Positions 1 to 7,665 of a DNA stretch of 14,620 nucleotides are shown one piece after another. The first letter of the stretch is position 1, and the number at the start of each line of letters is the position of its first letter. Where the stretch lies: contig DMKB01000109.1 in assembly GCA_003454665.1 (NCBI GenBank), positions 1 through 14,620 of the forward strand, given 5' to 3'. The position numbers and the translations under genes are program-made. This DNA is from Nitrospiraceae bacterium. GTDB lineage: Bacteria; Nitrospirota; UBA9217. A model generated the notes under the pieces. It worked only from the letters and a program-made list of their open reading frames with translations. It ran no database searches and had not been told where the DNA came from.

Positions 1-668
1 TTTCCGGCGGCCAGCGGCAGCGCGTGGCCCTCGGAAGGGCCATCATTCGAAAACCGAAAGTATTTCTCATGGACGAGCCCCTGTCCAACCTCGACGCCCG
101 GCTCAGGGTCGATATGCGGGCGCAGTTAAAGAAACTCCACCAGGAATTGAAGATAACAACGGTGTACGTGACCCACGACCAGGCCGAGGCCCTCAGCCTG
201 TCCGAACGGATCGCCGTGCTCAATCGCGGCGAGATCCAGCACCTGGGCACGCCGCAGGACGTTTACCTCAAACCGGCGACGTTGTTCGTCGGCGGGTTCA
301 TCGGGAGCCCTCCTATGAACTTCCTCAGCGGAACGATCAGGAAAGCACAGCCTCTCGAAATCGACTGCAACGGAATCACCCTTTCCCCTGCCCTCGAAAC
401 CATGCCTGTTGGCACGGTCGTAACCATAGGCATACGGCCCGAAAACATCACGGTATCGAACAAGAACTCGGGGGGCGATATCGAGATCACGGTCTCGATC
501 GTGGAGCCGGCAGGCTCGTTCAACTGGGTTGATGCCGAATGGAACGGTGTTCCTATGAAAGGGACCGCGAATCTGGAGGCAGTGCTGAAACCGGGAGACG
601 CGGCGTACATGAGTTTTCCAGCAGAAAAGATCGTTGTCTTTGATGCAGCGTCGGAAAAGAGATTGTAA
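1..668 (+). CDS. Sugar ABC transporter ATP-binding protein, MalK/UgpC type (5' end outside window)
   Basis: This is the ATPase subunit of an ABC importer, which hydrolyses ATP at the cytoplasmic face of the membrane to drive solute uptake. The reading frame is open from base 3 and begins inside the ABC signature (SGGQRQR). It continues through Walker B (FLMDEP, visible residues 21-26), the D-loop (SNLDA) and the H-loop His (VTHDQ, about residue 58). Walker A and the Q-loop lie off the left edge. The remaining roughly 150 residues look like the C-terminal TOBE/OB regulatory domain of the CUT1 sugar and glycerol-phosphate group (GFIGSPPMNF, then GIRPEN). A GTG at 24 is an internal Val, not a start. 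The substrate cannot be told without the permease and binding-protein genes. It is convergent with the next gene, with 74 bases between their stops and no clear terminator hairpin. Confidence 0.93.
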   Translation, partial: SGGQRQRVALGRAIIRKPKVFLMDEPLSNLDARLRVDMRAQLKKLHQELKITTVYVTHDQAEALSLSERIAVLNRGEIQHLGTPQDVYLKPATLFVGGFIGSPPMNFLSGTIRKAQPLEIDCNGITLSPALETMPVGTVVTIGIRPENITVSNKNSGGDIEITVSIVEPAGSFNWVDAEWNGVPMKGTANLEAVLKPGDAAYMSFPAEKIVVFDAASEKRL

Positions 669-742
669 GGTCTCGATTGAGGGGTGGAAGTAACGAATAA
701 AGATCGGACTCTTATTGGTGCTGCGGTCGTTCAAAAGATAGC

Positions 743-1108
743 TCAGGAGCGTTTGGTTGTCGTGCGCTTGGTGCGGTACGGCGCCTTCGCTTCGGCGACG
801 CGCATCCCCGCCCCTTTCTTCAGCGGTTCGAATACGACGCGGACTCGGGCGTCGAGGGCCTTGGCAACGCGCCGGAGGGTGCTGAGGGAGTGGCCTTCGT
901 AGCCGGGTGACTCCAACCGGCTGATCTGTTGCTGGGAGAGTTTAAGGAGCTTCGCCAGCTCCTTCTGGGAAAGCCCGGCCTGCCGGCGAAGGGCGGCAAT
1001 TTGGAGCGCCACGTCCCAAGCCTCGCCGGCGCGTTCAAAGCGGGCGGCAAACTCCGGGTCCCTTAATTGCTCCTGAAGGTAACGGTCAAAATTGGCATTT
1101 TTCATCAT
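743..1108 (-). CDS. XRE-family HTH protein, HigA-like antitoxin without a toxin partner
   Basis: A 121-residue DNA-binding protein. An N-terminal segment (NFDRYLQEQLRDPEFAARFE) precedes an XRE/Cro helix-turn-helix at about residues 36-88, with the recognition region around LSQKELAKLLKLSQQQISRLE. The tail is basic (KRTTTKRS). This architecture is usual for HigA-type antitoxins and related repressors, which normally follow a HigB/RelE toxin gene. Here the upstream gene is a SWIM protein whose stop is at 1154, so no toxin is present. I chose the ATG at 1108 (a second ATG follows at 1105). The frame stays open to a GTG at 1153, directly after the SWIM stop, which would allow coupled initiation and add 15 residues. 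A TATAAT on the minus strand (1107-1112) overlaps the chosen ATG, with no good -35. Two counted lines are 68-72% GC, far above the neighbours, which suggests a separate origin. An HTH protein is sure; an antitoxin role is inference. Confidence 0.85.
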   Translation of the reverse strand: MMKNANFDRYLQEQLRDPEFAARFERAGEAWDVALQIAALRRQAGLSQKELAKLLKLSQQQISRLESPGYEGHSLSTLRRVAKALDARVRVVFEPLKKGAGMRVAEAKAPYRTKRTTTKRS

Positions 1109-1153
1109 TATAGAATAGACCCGGCCACAGAAGTTCCCGTTATATGCCAACAC

Positions 1154-3082
1154 TCATTTCGAAAGGATCGGTTTTCCAGTCAGCACATTCAACATCTGCA
1201 CGAGCCGGGTCTTTCGCTTATTCGCTTCCGTCAGGCATGCCAGATAAGAGGTCCAGTCGGCTAATTTGCCGAGCCCGTCAAATGCCTTTCGCGCTTTCTT
1301 GAGATAAGTCACAGCCTCGCCGTACGCGCCGACATTGGTCTGGGCTATATACGACTCGGCAATCTTCTTCCAGATGGCTATCGCGCGCTCAGGATATTTC
1401 TGAGCGATGGCGGTCGCCACCTCGTCATCACGGTGCGATCCAAACCAGGCGTTTGCTCTCTGTTTCTGAATGTCATACCAGTGCAACACATCGTCAATGC
1501 GTTTCTCGTGAATAGCGATGTCGATCAGGACATCCGTGAAAGGCGGCTTTTCCCGTCGGGGTTTTTCTCGCATCTCGAAGCCGGTATCGGGCAGGGGCCA
1601 GTCGGACTTGCCGTTCGGATGCACACCCGTTTCCAGGAAAGTCATACAGACATTTCGGACCTTGGGCCAGACCTTCGCCTTTTCGCTTGCCTTCTGAAGG
1701 TCCTCGAAAGCTTTCAGGCAGGGATCTTCAAAAAAATCATCAGCGCGGAGCGCTGCCACGAACGGCCAGTCTTTCTTCTGTTGCCTGATTTCCCGCAGCG
1801 CGTTCTTTAAGGACGAAGCAATACCCGGCAGTTTGCCTTTAAATTCCTTCATTCCTTTGCGAATCCACTCCTCGGCTTCCGCTGTACGGCCTGCTTTCCT
1901 CAGCTTCCTCACAAGGCGTTCATAGCTGCCGGTAAATTCGGCCTCCTGGAAACAGAGGGAAAGGGCTTCTTCTGTTCTGCCGGCATTTTCCAAGGCACGG
2001 ACAACTTCATCAGACAGGTTGTCACGCCGGTAAAAACGGAAGAAAGTGTCTTCCTGTCTGTCCGGTTTCATGTTTTTCAACCTTGCGAGGAGACGGTCAG
2101 CCAGATCGCTCCATGTCTTTTTCCCGAACGTGCGATGCAGGAATTCATCAAGGCCGCGGCAAAGGCCGTATTCATCCCTGAGGCCAAGATCAACGGCGCG
2201 CTCCAACTTGTCCGTATCGGCTAATGAGCATTTCGCAAGGGCCTTGAAGACGATCGGCATGGTCCGGGCTATCTCATCCGCGGTCTCGCCTTCATCATCG
2301 GATTGTTCGATCTGTTCCTTTCCTCTCACGAACAGCTTTTCCCCCATCCGGACAACATCATCCGCGCATCTTTCATCGAGAAGCTGCTGAAGCCCCTTGC
2401 GGACAGGCGAATAGTCAGGCGTGTACCCCGTATGCTTCCAGTAGTTGCGCCATCCCGGCTTGCCGCTCGTGACCACAATCGCTTTCGTCACGGCCTTGAC
2501 CAGAACATCGCATCCCTTTTTGCCCGATGTGCGGGGCGCGAATCCCAGTTCCTTCGTCAACTCAGGATGGTCCTTCAGAATGCCGGATAGCATCGTTTCC
2601 AACTCCTTCTTAGATTTCTTCTTGATGGAGGAGGCAACATCGGCTCTCGTAGACTGGAGATCGTCTTCAATAGAGAAGTCATAGTCCTCATCATCTTCCG
2701 GAAGGTCATCATCGTCATCCAGAGCAGACTCATCCTCCAGCAGAATGAGCCTTTCGTCATCTTCTTCCGCTACAGGAATCGTTGCGTTCTTTTGAAGCTG
2801 GTCAAGGTATTCGAGCACGACCGCGACAGCATGCTTGCAGGTTCCGCCGTACGGACAGGTGCAATCCGAGGAGAGACGCTTCCTTTCCATCGAAACGGTC
2901 GTGGCGTAGTTCTCCGTCCCCCGCACCCATGCAAGAAGGCTGCCCGTACGGATTACGGCCAAATCCCGGACGTATCCGCTCTTCTGATAGGATGTTCCTC
3001 GGGATATGATCTTCGTTCCGGCCCAGGCTTCCAGATCGTCCCAGGTGAGGTCGTGCATCTTTTTATTAGTGTGTTTCCTCAT
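1154..3082 (-). CDS. SWIM zinc-finger protein with helical repeat C-terminus
   Basis: A 642-residue protein. Residues 74-84 carry the SWIM zinc-finger ligands C-x-C-x5-C-x-H (C74, C76, C82, H84), a small zinc fold found in many bacterial proteins and thought to bind DNA or protein. It is followed by a strongly acidic linker (about 107-142) with runs of Asp and Glu. The rest (about 150-640) is predicted from its pattern to be mostly alpha-helical, with TPR-like motifs such as LERAVDLGLRDEYGLCRGLD and RAIAIWKKIAESYI; no catalytic motif is visible. The exact role of this family is unknown. It starts 3 bases after the stop of the UPF0158 gene, so the two are almost certainly co-transcribed. An alternative start is the ATG at 3058 (MHDLTW), but neither start has a strong Shine-Dalgarno sequence. 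Confidence 0.88.
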   Translation of the reverse strand: MRKHTNKKMHDLTWDDLEAWAGTKIISRGTSYQKSGYVRDLAVIRTGSLLAWVRGTENYATTVSMERKRLSSDCTCPYGGTCKHAVAVVLEYLDQLQKNATIPVAEEDDERLILLEDESALDDDDDLPEDDEDYDFSIEDDLQSTRADVASSIKKKSKKELETMLSGILKDHPELTKELGFAPRTSGKKGCDVLVKAVTKAIVVTSGKPGWRNYWKHTGYTPDYSPVRKGLQQLLDERCADDVVRMGEKLFVRGKEQIEQSDDEGETADEIARTMPIVFKALAKCSLADTDKLERAVDLGLRDEYGLCRGLDEFLHRTFGKKTWSDLADRLLARLKNMKPDRQEDTFFRFYRRDNLSDEVVRALENAGRTEEALSLCFQEAEFTGSYERLVRKLRKAGRTAEAEEWIRKGMKEFKGKLPGIASSLKNALREIRQQKKDWPFVAALRADDFFEDPCLKAFEDLQKASEKAKVWPKVRNVCMTFLETGVHPNGKSDWPLPDTGFEMREKPRREKPPFTDVLIDIAIHEKRIDDVLHWYDIQKQRANAWFGSHRDDEVATAIAQKYPERAIAIWKKIAESYIAQTNVGAYGEAVTYLKKARKAFDGLGKLADWTSYLACLTEANKRKTRLVQMLNVLTGKPILSK

Positions 3083-3085
3083 TCG

Positions 3086-3769
3086 CTATTCTTTTTGCTC
3101 GTAGGCCCCGCATTCGAAATTGTCGTGATCTCGCTGATCGTTACGTGTCAAAAGGCACAGGATTTCCTCTTTCCCGCCGGCATTGTCTTTCCTGCAGGTA
3201 AGACACAGACCCGGTTTCGGGACCAGGTCGGAATTGATCTCAGTCCCGTCATCGCTAAAGAAGCCGGATACTACCTGCACCGGCTCAATGCTGTTTATGA
3301 TGAGCCACTGGATCGCTTCCTCCCGCATCCAATCGTCCTTGAACTTGTACCATTTCTCAAGCTCGTCGGGATGATCATTCAGGATGCTCCTGAACCGCCT
3401 GAATGCGCCCCTGCCGTTCAGAGCATGAGAAAGCTTTTCCTGAAGCCCCTTGCGGCGCACGGAATCAGCAAAGGCAACCATGATCTCATACCCTTCTCGG
3501 GATTCACGCTTCGGGATCGGCAGGAAGCGGTTCTTTTCATCGCCGAGGATGCTCCCGGCAATTTCAACAAGGTCCTGCTCCCAATCGGAGAGTGCCTCGG
3601 CTGCCTCATCGCTGTCCTCCACTGCGCGCATCACGCTATCAGGCATGCTGATGATTTCGCCCGTTTCCGTGTCGAGATAACCGGTTAGCTCCATATTTTC
3701 GCCCATCTCCATTTCGGAAACGAGTTCTTTAAGATCGACTTTCAGTTTCTTCAAAACAACATCCTCCAT
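3086..3769 (-). CDS. UPF0158 family protein with a C-terminal Cys-rich module
   Basis: A 227-residue protein. Recognisable UPF0158 features are the N-terminal YLDTETGEII segment (residues 31-40), the FRRFRSIL block (123-130) and the EEAIQWL block (150-156). The family has no established function. The last 45 residues carry Cys and His (C189, C192, C205, H215, C220) arranged as CLTC...CLL..NDQ...FECGAY, which could be a small zinc knuckle. It is the first gene of the cassette that continues with the SWIM zinc-finger gene three bases downstream. The ATG at 3769 is the annotated start. A GGAGG lies just inside the frame, 8 bases before a TTG at codon 6, so initiation at that TTG (protein beginning KKLKVDLKEL) is a real alternative. 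The 540 bases upstream are non-coding and should hold its promoter. Confidence 0.85.
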   Translation of the reverse strand: MEDVVLKKLKVDLKELVSEMEMGENMELTGYLDTETGEIISMPDSVMRAVEDSDEAAEALSDWEQDLVEIAGSILGDEKNRFLPIPKRESREGYEIMVAFADSVRRKGLQEKLSHALNGRGAFRRFRSILNDHPDELEKWYKFKDDWMREEAIQWLIINSIEPVQVVSGFFSDDGTEINSDLVPKPGLCLTCRKDNAGGKEEILCLLTRNDQRDHDNFECGAYEQKE

Positions 3770-3817
3770 CGGCAGTATCTCATTGTGTAAACCCTCTCAC
3801 GGCATCCATTAGCCGGG

Positions 3818-3892
3818 ACATCCAGCTTACCTGCCGAGAATAGGACCTATTCCGCTGCGAGTACAACATCACAGAACTGGCCCCAAGACGCT
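3818..3892. repeat. Direct repeat copy A (two blocks)
   Basis: Block 1 is at 3818-3840 (core CATCCAGCTTACCTGCCG) and block 2 at 3863-3892 (ends GGCCCCAAGACGCT). Both recur in order and orientation in copy B at 4112-4231. Block 2 matches 27 of 30 bases with copy B by eye. The blocks are closer together here (22 bases apart) than in copy B (68 bases). Confidence 0.65.
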
Positions 3893-3993
3893 GGTAATAA
3901 GCAATAAGTATACTTCAAATGTAATATTTCAACGATTACATGAATTCCTGCGCCTAAAATATACCACCATTACGGTCCACTCTGCCTCCCTTC

Positions 3994-4017
3994 GCAAATA
4001 CGAAAGCATTTATTTGC
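3994..4017. repeat. Inverted repeat (7-bp arms)
   Basis: GCAAATA at 3994-4000 pairs with TATTTGC at 4011-4017 across a 10-base loop. It is the first of three hairpins in a row within about 110 bases. Confidence 0.55.
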
Positions 4018-4036
4018 TGGTGGAGCCCCTCCGGCA

Positions 4037-4054
4037 GTCACGCCTTGGCGTGAC
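4037..4054. repeat. Perfect hairpin GTCACGCC-TT-GGCGTGAC
   Basis: Eight-base arms with a two-base centre, fully complementary. No T-run follows closely on either strand, so it does not look like a classical intrinsic terminator. The same short-loop style recurs at 4076-4091 and 13971-13990, which suggests a repetitive palindromic element. Confidence 0.6.
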
Positions 4055-4069
4055 ATCTCAAAAAGCGAC

Positions 4070-4100
4070 ATCCCGTCCCGCTCGAGCGGGACCGCGGGAT
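4070..4100. repeat. Nested palindrome, TCCCGCT-CG-AGCGGGA core
   Basis: The 18-base perfect palindrome at 4075-4092 is enclosed by ATCCCG (4070-4075) and CGGGAT (4095-4100). Its core, TCCCGCTnnAGCGGGA (4076-4091), is the same as in the hairpin at 13971-13990, on the other side of the defence island. In both places CCGCGGGRTCA follows shortly after. Read leftwards, a TTTTT occurs about ten bases past the stem, so a weak terminator role cannot be excluded. Confidence 0.65.
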
Positions 4101-4111
4101 CATACGTCAGG

Positions 4112-4231
4112 ATATCCAGCTTTCCTGCCGGAAACGAGAACTCATTATGCGCCGCGTGCTTGACTTGTCACGGAGAAAAACACCGTCCCAATGCTATGAT
4201 TACAACATTATAGACCTGGCCCCAAGACGCT
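4112..4231. repeat. Direct repeat copy B (two blocks)
   Basis: Block 1 is at 4112-4133 (core TATCCAGCTTTCCTGCCGG) and block 2 at 4202-4231 (ends GGCCCCAAGACGCT). It is the second copy of the repeat at 3818-3892, with a longer spacer between blocks. Origin is unknown: a local duplication or a dispersed intergenic element would both fit. Confidence 0.65.
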
Positions 4232-4312
4232 CCATAACGAAGATAAAAACGCAAGACAATCAACCTGACAAGTAAAATAATAGCCGCGACGCTTCCTCCA
4301 GGACGCTTTCAT

Positions 4313-4939
4313 CTATTTTGCGCTGCTACCAATTTTTTTCCATTTAGCACTATCAATAAGATTTGACCTGATGATTTTTATATGCTTGCAACCATCAACA
4401 GCTTGAATTGTCTCTTTCAGAGAATCAAAGAAAGGCTTTGGCATCCAAGGGTTCAACGATATTTTTTCTATACAATCAAGCGACACAGGTATGTCCCTGG
4501 TAGAATAGATTGTCTGCTTACTGGAATAGATTATTCGAAACTCGCTTTCGTCCTGAAATCCATACCTCTTAATAAAAGGGAGGCTCTTAATTCTCAGTGC
4601 CATTTTATTAAGTCTCGCAAAGGTTACATACTGTACCGAACCGGTTTTAATTTCAGTATGTTTCTTAACAGCATTAACAAGAACGTCGCGCCTAAATGTG
4701 ATACAAACGCCACTTGATCCATCCGCAAAAACCCGCCAGTGATGATATGTTTCTCCAACTTCGGTAAAACAAAGCGCCAACACCGTTTTAAGTTTTAACT
4801 TTTCCTTATACAAAGACAGAAAATAGGAGTCATTACGATCATCCCATGAAGATGGATCAAGCAAGGTAATTGCACGATTCTTTAGTAAGTACAAGAGTGC
4901 TGGTACGTTCGTATACCTCTTCAAAAGTTTGTCTTTCAT
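4313..4939 (-). CDS. DUF2971 family protein
   Basis: A 208-residue protein with the DUF2971 pattern: an N-terminal RYTNVPALLYLLKNRAITL segment with DPSSWDDRND, a central ALCFTEVGETYHHWRVFADG block followed by SSGVCITF, and a later FQDESEFRII strand. DUF2971 proteins have no firmly assigned biochemical role but are frequent in accessory and defence regions. The start is the ATG at 4939 because AGGTG precedes it with a 6-base gap; a GTG at 4948 would add three residues and has no such site. It is the last gene of the mod-rhuM/fic-res series, 27 bases after the res stop, and probably read through from it. Two counted 60-base lines are 37-38% GC, well below res, so it was probably acquired separately. 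Confidence 0.8.
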   Translation of the reverse strand: MKDKLLKRYTNVPALLYLLKNRAITLLDPSSWDDRNDSYFLSLYKEKLKLKTVLALCFTEVGETYHHWRVFADGSSGVCITFRRDVLVNAVKKHTEIKTGSVQYVTFARLNKMALRIKSLPFIKRYGFQDESEFRIIYSSKQTIYSTRDIPVSLDCIEKISLNPWMPKPFFDSLKETIQAVDGCKHIKIIRSNLIDSAKWKKIGSSAK

Positions 4940-4945
4940 AGAATG

Positions 4946-4950
4946 CACCT
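4946..4950 (-). promoter_or_regulatory. Ribosome binding site that fixes the DUF2971 start
   Basis: AGGTG on the minus strand, six bases before the ATG at 4939. It supports that start over the in-frame GTG at 4948, which lies within the site itself. Confidence 0.6.
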
Positions 4951-4966
4951 AAGTATTTTGCTGTAA

Positions 4967-7651
4967 TTATCGAACGCCGAACTGGCTCACCAATCCCGCT
5001 ATAGACATATTCTCCATAATCGCATCATGCGGAATCACTACATACTTCCATGGTTTGCCGTCGTTGCCGGTGGAATGTTTCGTCGCATGAGAGCACCATT
5101 TGACGGCTGCGTCCTTCTTGGCCTGCACCTCGGTGCTGTCAATATCGTTTCGCGCCTTAGGCTCCATCATATATATGCATTTATCGGTCTCAGCCACGAA
5201 GTCCGGCACATAGTCCCCTTGGACAGTGCCTGCCTTATAGGAGATATGAAATTGACCAATGGCCGGCCTAAACCATTTTTGAGATTCCCGATCGAGAATG
5301 ACCGCTAGTTTTCTCTCCGTGTCGGAGTGGAATTTCTGTATAGGATACAGGCAGCGCCTAAATCCACCAAAGAGCATTTGACCGATCCTGCTTTTATCCT
5401 CGATAGTATCGCGGAAATCGAAGACCGGCTCATTCGCCTTGTTCGTGAAGGCGCTCGATTTCAGGTCAGTAAAACCCTTGCTTACGACCACTTCGTAATC
5501 AGCCGCCTTTTCCCACTGGTGCGCCTGCATCTGGGCATGAATGAATAACGCAAGTTGTTTCTGGTGGTACTGCAGCACATTCTTGGTGTCGTCTTCAGAT
5601 AGGTACGATCGAAGATGCTTCACCACCTGCCCTGCAAGGCCATACAGCAGGTCCGCGTGCTCGTCATACGATACATCGTCAAAGTCGATAAGCCCACGAA
5701 CCAGGTAATCTTCAAGCCTTGTCTCCTGCTGACCGCCTTCAGTGGAACCCAGGGTTTCCTGGGCGTTCGTGCGCAAGTGCTGGATGAGAAGATCACGCTC
5801 GACCGGCTGATATCGAATGCCTGAGCAATCGAGGGTGAATGAATTAAATCCGACGGTCACCTGCCCCTTGGGCACGACCAGTATACGCGGCATATCAATC
5901 GTCTGCTGTACCACGAGTTCGGCGGTCTTCGCAACCACGGTTGCGATGTTCGGCTTTTCAGCAATCTCCGGTAGGGCCTGCTGCATCGGAGCAACGTACT
6001 CAGCCACTTCCTCGGCGATCTTCTCCTGTACGTCCTTCCTCAGCAAATGGTTCGATGCCGGCAGATTTTCATATTTTTTGATGACGCTCACGGTTGCCTG
6101 CGCGATTACACGCTCTGCTTCCGATGTAAATAGCGGCGGTGCTGTTTCAGCGGCTGCTGTACCTCCGGTTGACACTGTCGGGGCGGCCCCGATCTGCGCG
6201 GCAAGATTCGGCTGCACAACTACGGTCTGCATCTTCTGCATGTCGGTTGCCGGGTCGAGGACAATTTGCTGGAGCCGAATTGCGGAATCGGGCCTATTGG
6301 CCTCGTCAATGATCTCCTGGAATCGATCATGGGCGACGATGTTCAACCGGTCCACGCTGTTCACGCCGGTCCGCCTGCCGTAAGGCAGCCGCAGACCGCG
6401 TCCGATTGACTGCTCGATCAGGACACGGGCATTTGCTGCCCGAAGCGGGACGATAGTATACAAATTCGTCACATCCCAGCCTTCCTTGAGCATGTTCACA
6501 TGAATGACGATCTCGGTAGGCTCATCCGGGCTTTCGACACGAAGGAGCCGCTCGATCATCTCGTCTTCTTCGGCCCCGGTCTTGCTGGAATCGACCTGGA
6601 TCACCTTGTCCTTGTACCGGCCCTCGAAGAATTTGTCCGACTTGATGTATTCGATCAACTGGCTCGCATGGGTCGTGTCCCTGGCGATGACCAGCATGAA
6701 GGGTTTCACAATCCGCTGCTCGGTCTGGCGCGCATAGGTCTCAAGCTCGACCTTGGTGTTTTCGTGCAGCCGGATACCATCTTCGAGTTTTATCTGCTCG
6801 ATCTGCTCAGCCGAAAACTGCTTGGGGTCGAAGTTTTTCTGTGTAACAACAGCAGGCTCCTTCACAAAACCGTCCTGCATGGCCTTTGCCAGAGGGTAAT
6901 CGAAGATCACATTCTTGAACTGGATCGAAGCTTTCGCTGTCTCCACGACGGGCGTGGCCGTCAGTTCCAGCCCAAGAACCGGTTTCAGCTCATTGATAGC
7001 GCGAACGCCTGCCGATGCACGGTAGCGGTGCGATTCGTCCATCAGGAGCACTAGGTCATCCAGCCCGGCGAGATATTCGAAATAGCTTTCGCCGATATAC
7101 TCAGACAAACGTTTTATGCGCGGAGATTTTCCGCCCCGGACTTCGGAATTTATCTTCGAGATGTTAAAGATGTTGACGTGGACAGACAGATCGATGCCGG
7201 GCAAGACGCCCGCCCGCACTCCGACACCGGATTCATAGTTGTCACCAGTAATGATGACTGGAAGTTCGACAGCAAACTCGGCAATCCCCTTGAAGACATA
7301 CTTAGCTGTGTTCGGAGTGAAATCAGCTATCAGCTTATTGTAGATCGTAAGATTGGGTGCGAGGACAAAGAAATGGTTGATGCCGTGAGCAAGATGCAGA
7401 TAGCTGATGAATGCACCCATGAGTCGCGTCTTTCCAACGCCGGTGGCCAATGCAAAGCAGAGCGAAGGAAAATCGCGTTCAAAGTCCGAGACGGTCGAGT
7501 ATTCAGACTTGATCGTTTCAAGCGCCGCCTGGATATCCGCCCCCTTACGAGGCGGCACAACCTCCGTAATTCTATCCAGGATCTCAAGAGATCGTCTTTG
7601 GGGCGGCCGGAGGCTGAGCCGCCCGGCAATGGCGTTTACATGACGGTTCAT
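4967..7651 (-). CDS. res: Type III restriction enzyme Res subunit (helicase-nuclease)
   Basis: An 894-residue subunit of a type III restriction enzyme. With Mod it cuts DNA after ATP-dependent communication between unmethylated sites. Superfamily 2 helicase motifs are in order: motif I ATGVGKT (69-75), motif II DESH (205-208), motif III TATP (231-234), EGWDV (390-394) and motif VI QSIGRGLRLP (414-423). A C-terminal PD-(D/E)XK nuclease is visible as PDF (D817) followed by MEPK (E830, K832). All key residues are present, so the enzyme should be active. The length fits the shorter Res group. The ATG at 7651 has a GAGGA site 8 bases upstream and lies 14 bases after the stop of the RhuM-Fic gene. 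The family is certain; its cut site and partner use are inferred from the nearby mod. Confidence 0.95.
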   Translation of the reverse strand: MNRHVNAIAGRLSLRPPQRRSLEILDRITEVVPPRKGADIQAALETIKSEYSTVSDFERDFPSLCFALATGVGKTRLMGAFISYLHLAHGINHFFVLAPNLTIYNKLIADFTPNTAKYVFKGIAEFAVELPVIITGDNYESGVGVRAGVLPGIDLSVHVNIFNISKINSEVRGGKSPRIKRLSEYIGESYFEYLAGLDDLVLLMDESHRYRASAGVRAINELKPVLGLELTATPVVETAKASIQFKNVIFDYPLAKAMQDGFVKEPAVVTQKNFDPKQFSAEQIEQIKLEDGIRLHENTKVELETYARQTEQRIVKPFMLVIARDTTHASQLIEYIKSDKFFEGRYKDKVIQVDSSKTGAEEDEMIERLLRVESPDEPTEIVIHVNMLKEGWDVTNLYTIVPLRAANARVLIEQSIGRGLRLPYGRRTGVNSVDRLNIVAHDRFQEIIDEANRPDSAIRLQQIVLDPATDMQKMQTVVVQPNLAAQIGAAPTVSTGGTAAAETAPPLFTSEAERVIAQATVSVIKKYENLPASNHLLRKDVQEKIAEEVAEYVAPMQQALPEIAEKPNIATVVAKTAELVVQQTIDMPRILVVPKGQVTVGFNSFTLDCSGIRYQPVERDLLIQHLRTNAQETLGSTEGGQQETRLEDYLVRGLIDFDDVSYDEHADLLYGLAGQVVKHLRSYLSEDDTKNVLQYHQKQLALFIHAQMQAHQWEKAADYEVVVSKGFTDLKSSAFTNKANEPVFDFRDTIEDKSRIGQMLFGGFRRCLYPIQKFHSDTERKLAVILDRESQKWFRPAIGQFHISYKAGTVQGDYVPDFVAETDKCIYMMEPKARNDIDSTEVQAKKDAAVKWCSHATKHSTGNDGKPWKYVVIPHDAIMENMSIAGLVSQFGVR

Positions 7652-7665
7652 AATGTCTGTCCTCG

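Larger units (their letters stand above)
3770..4312. other. Non-coding region, repeat- and hairpin-rich
   Basis: No convincing coding frame is found on either strand. The region separates the end of the defence island (DUF2971 stop at 4313) from the start of the UPF0158 gene. It holds two diverged copies of a two-block direct repeat and, between them, three consecutive inverted repeats, listed separately. A short palindrome, GAATAGGACCTATTC (3838-3852), lies in the first repeat copy. The promoter of the UPF0158/SWIM cassette must be in the left part, but I see no clean -35/-10 pair. Confidence 0.7.

Noticed and set aside
2650..2765. Repeat-like Asp/Glu codon run
   Set aside because: It encodes the acidic linker of the SWIM protein and is low-complexity coding sequence, not a tandem DNA repeat.
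2792..3688. A 298-codon open frame on the plus strand
   Set aside because: It overlies the UPF0158 and SWIM genes on the other strand, has no recognisable domain, and the minus-strand proteins match known families.
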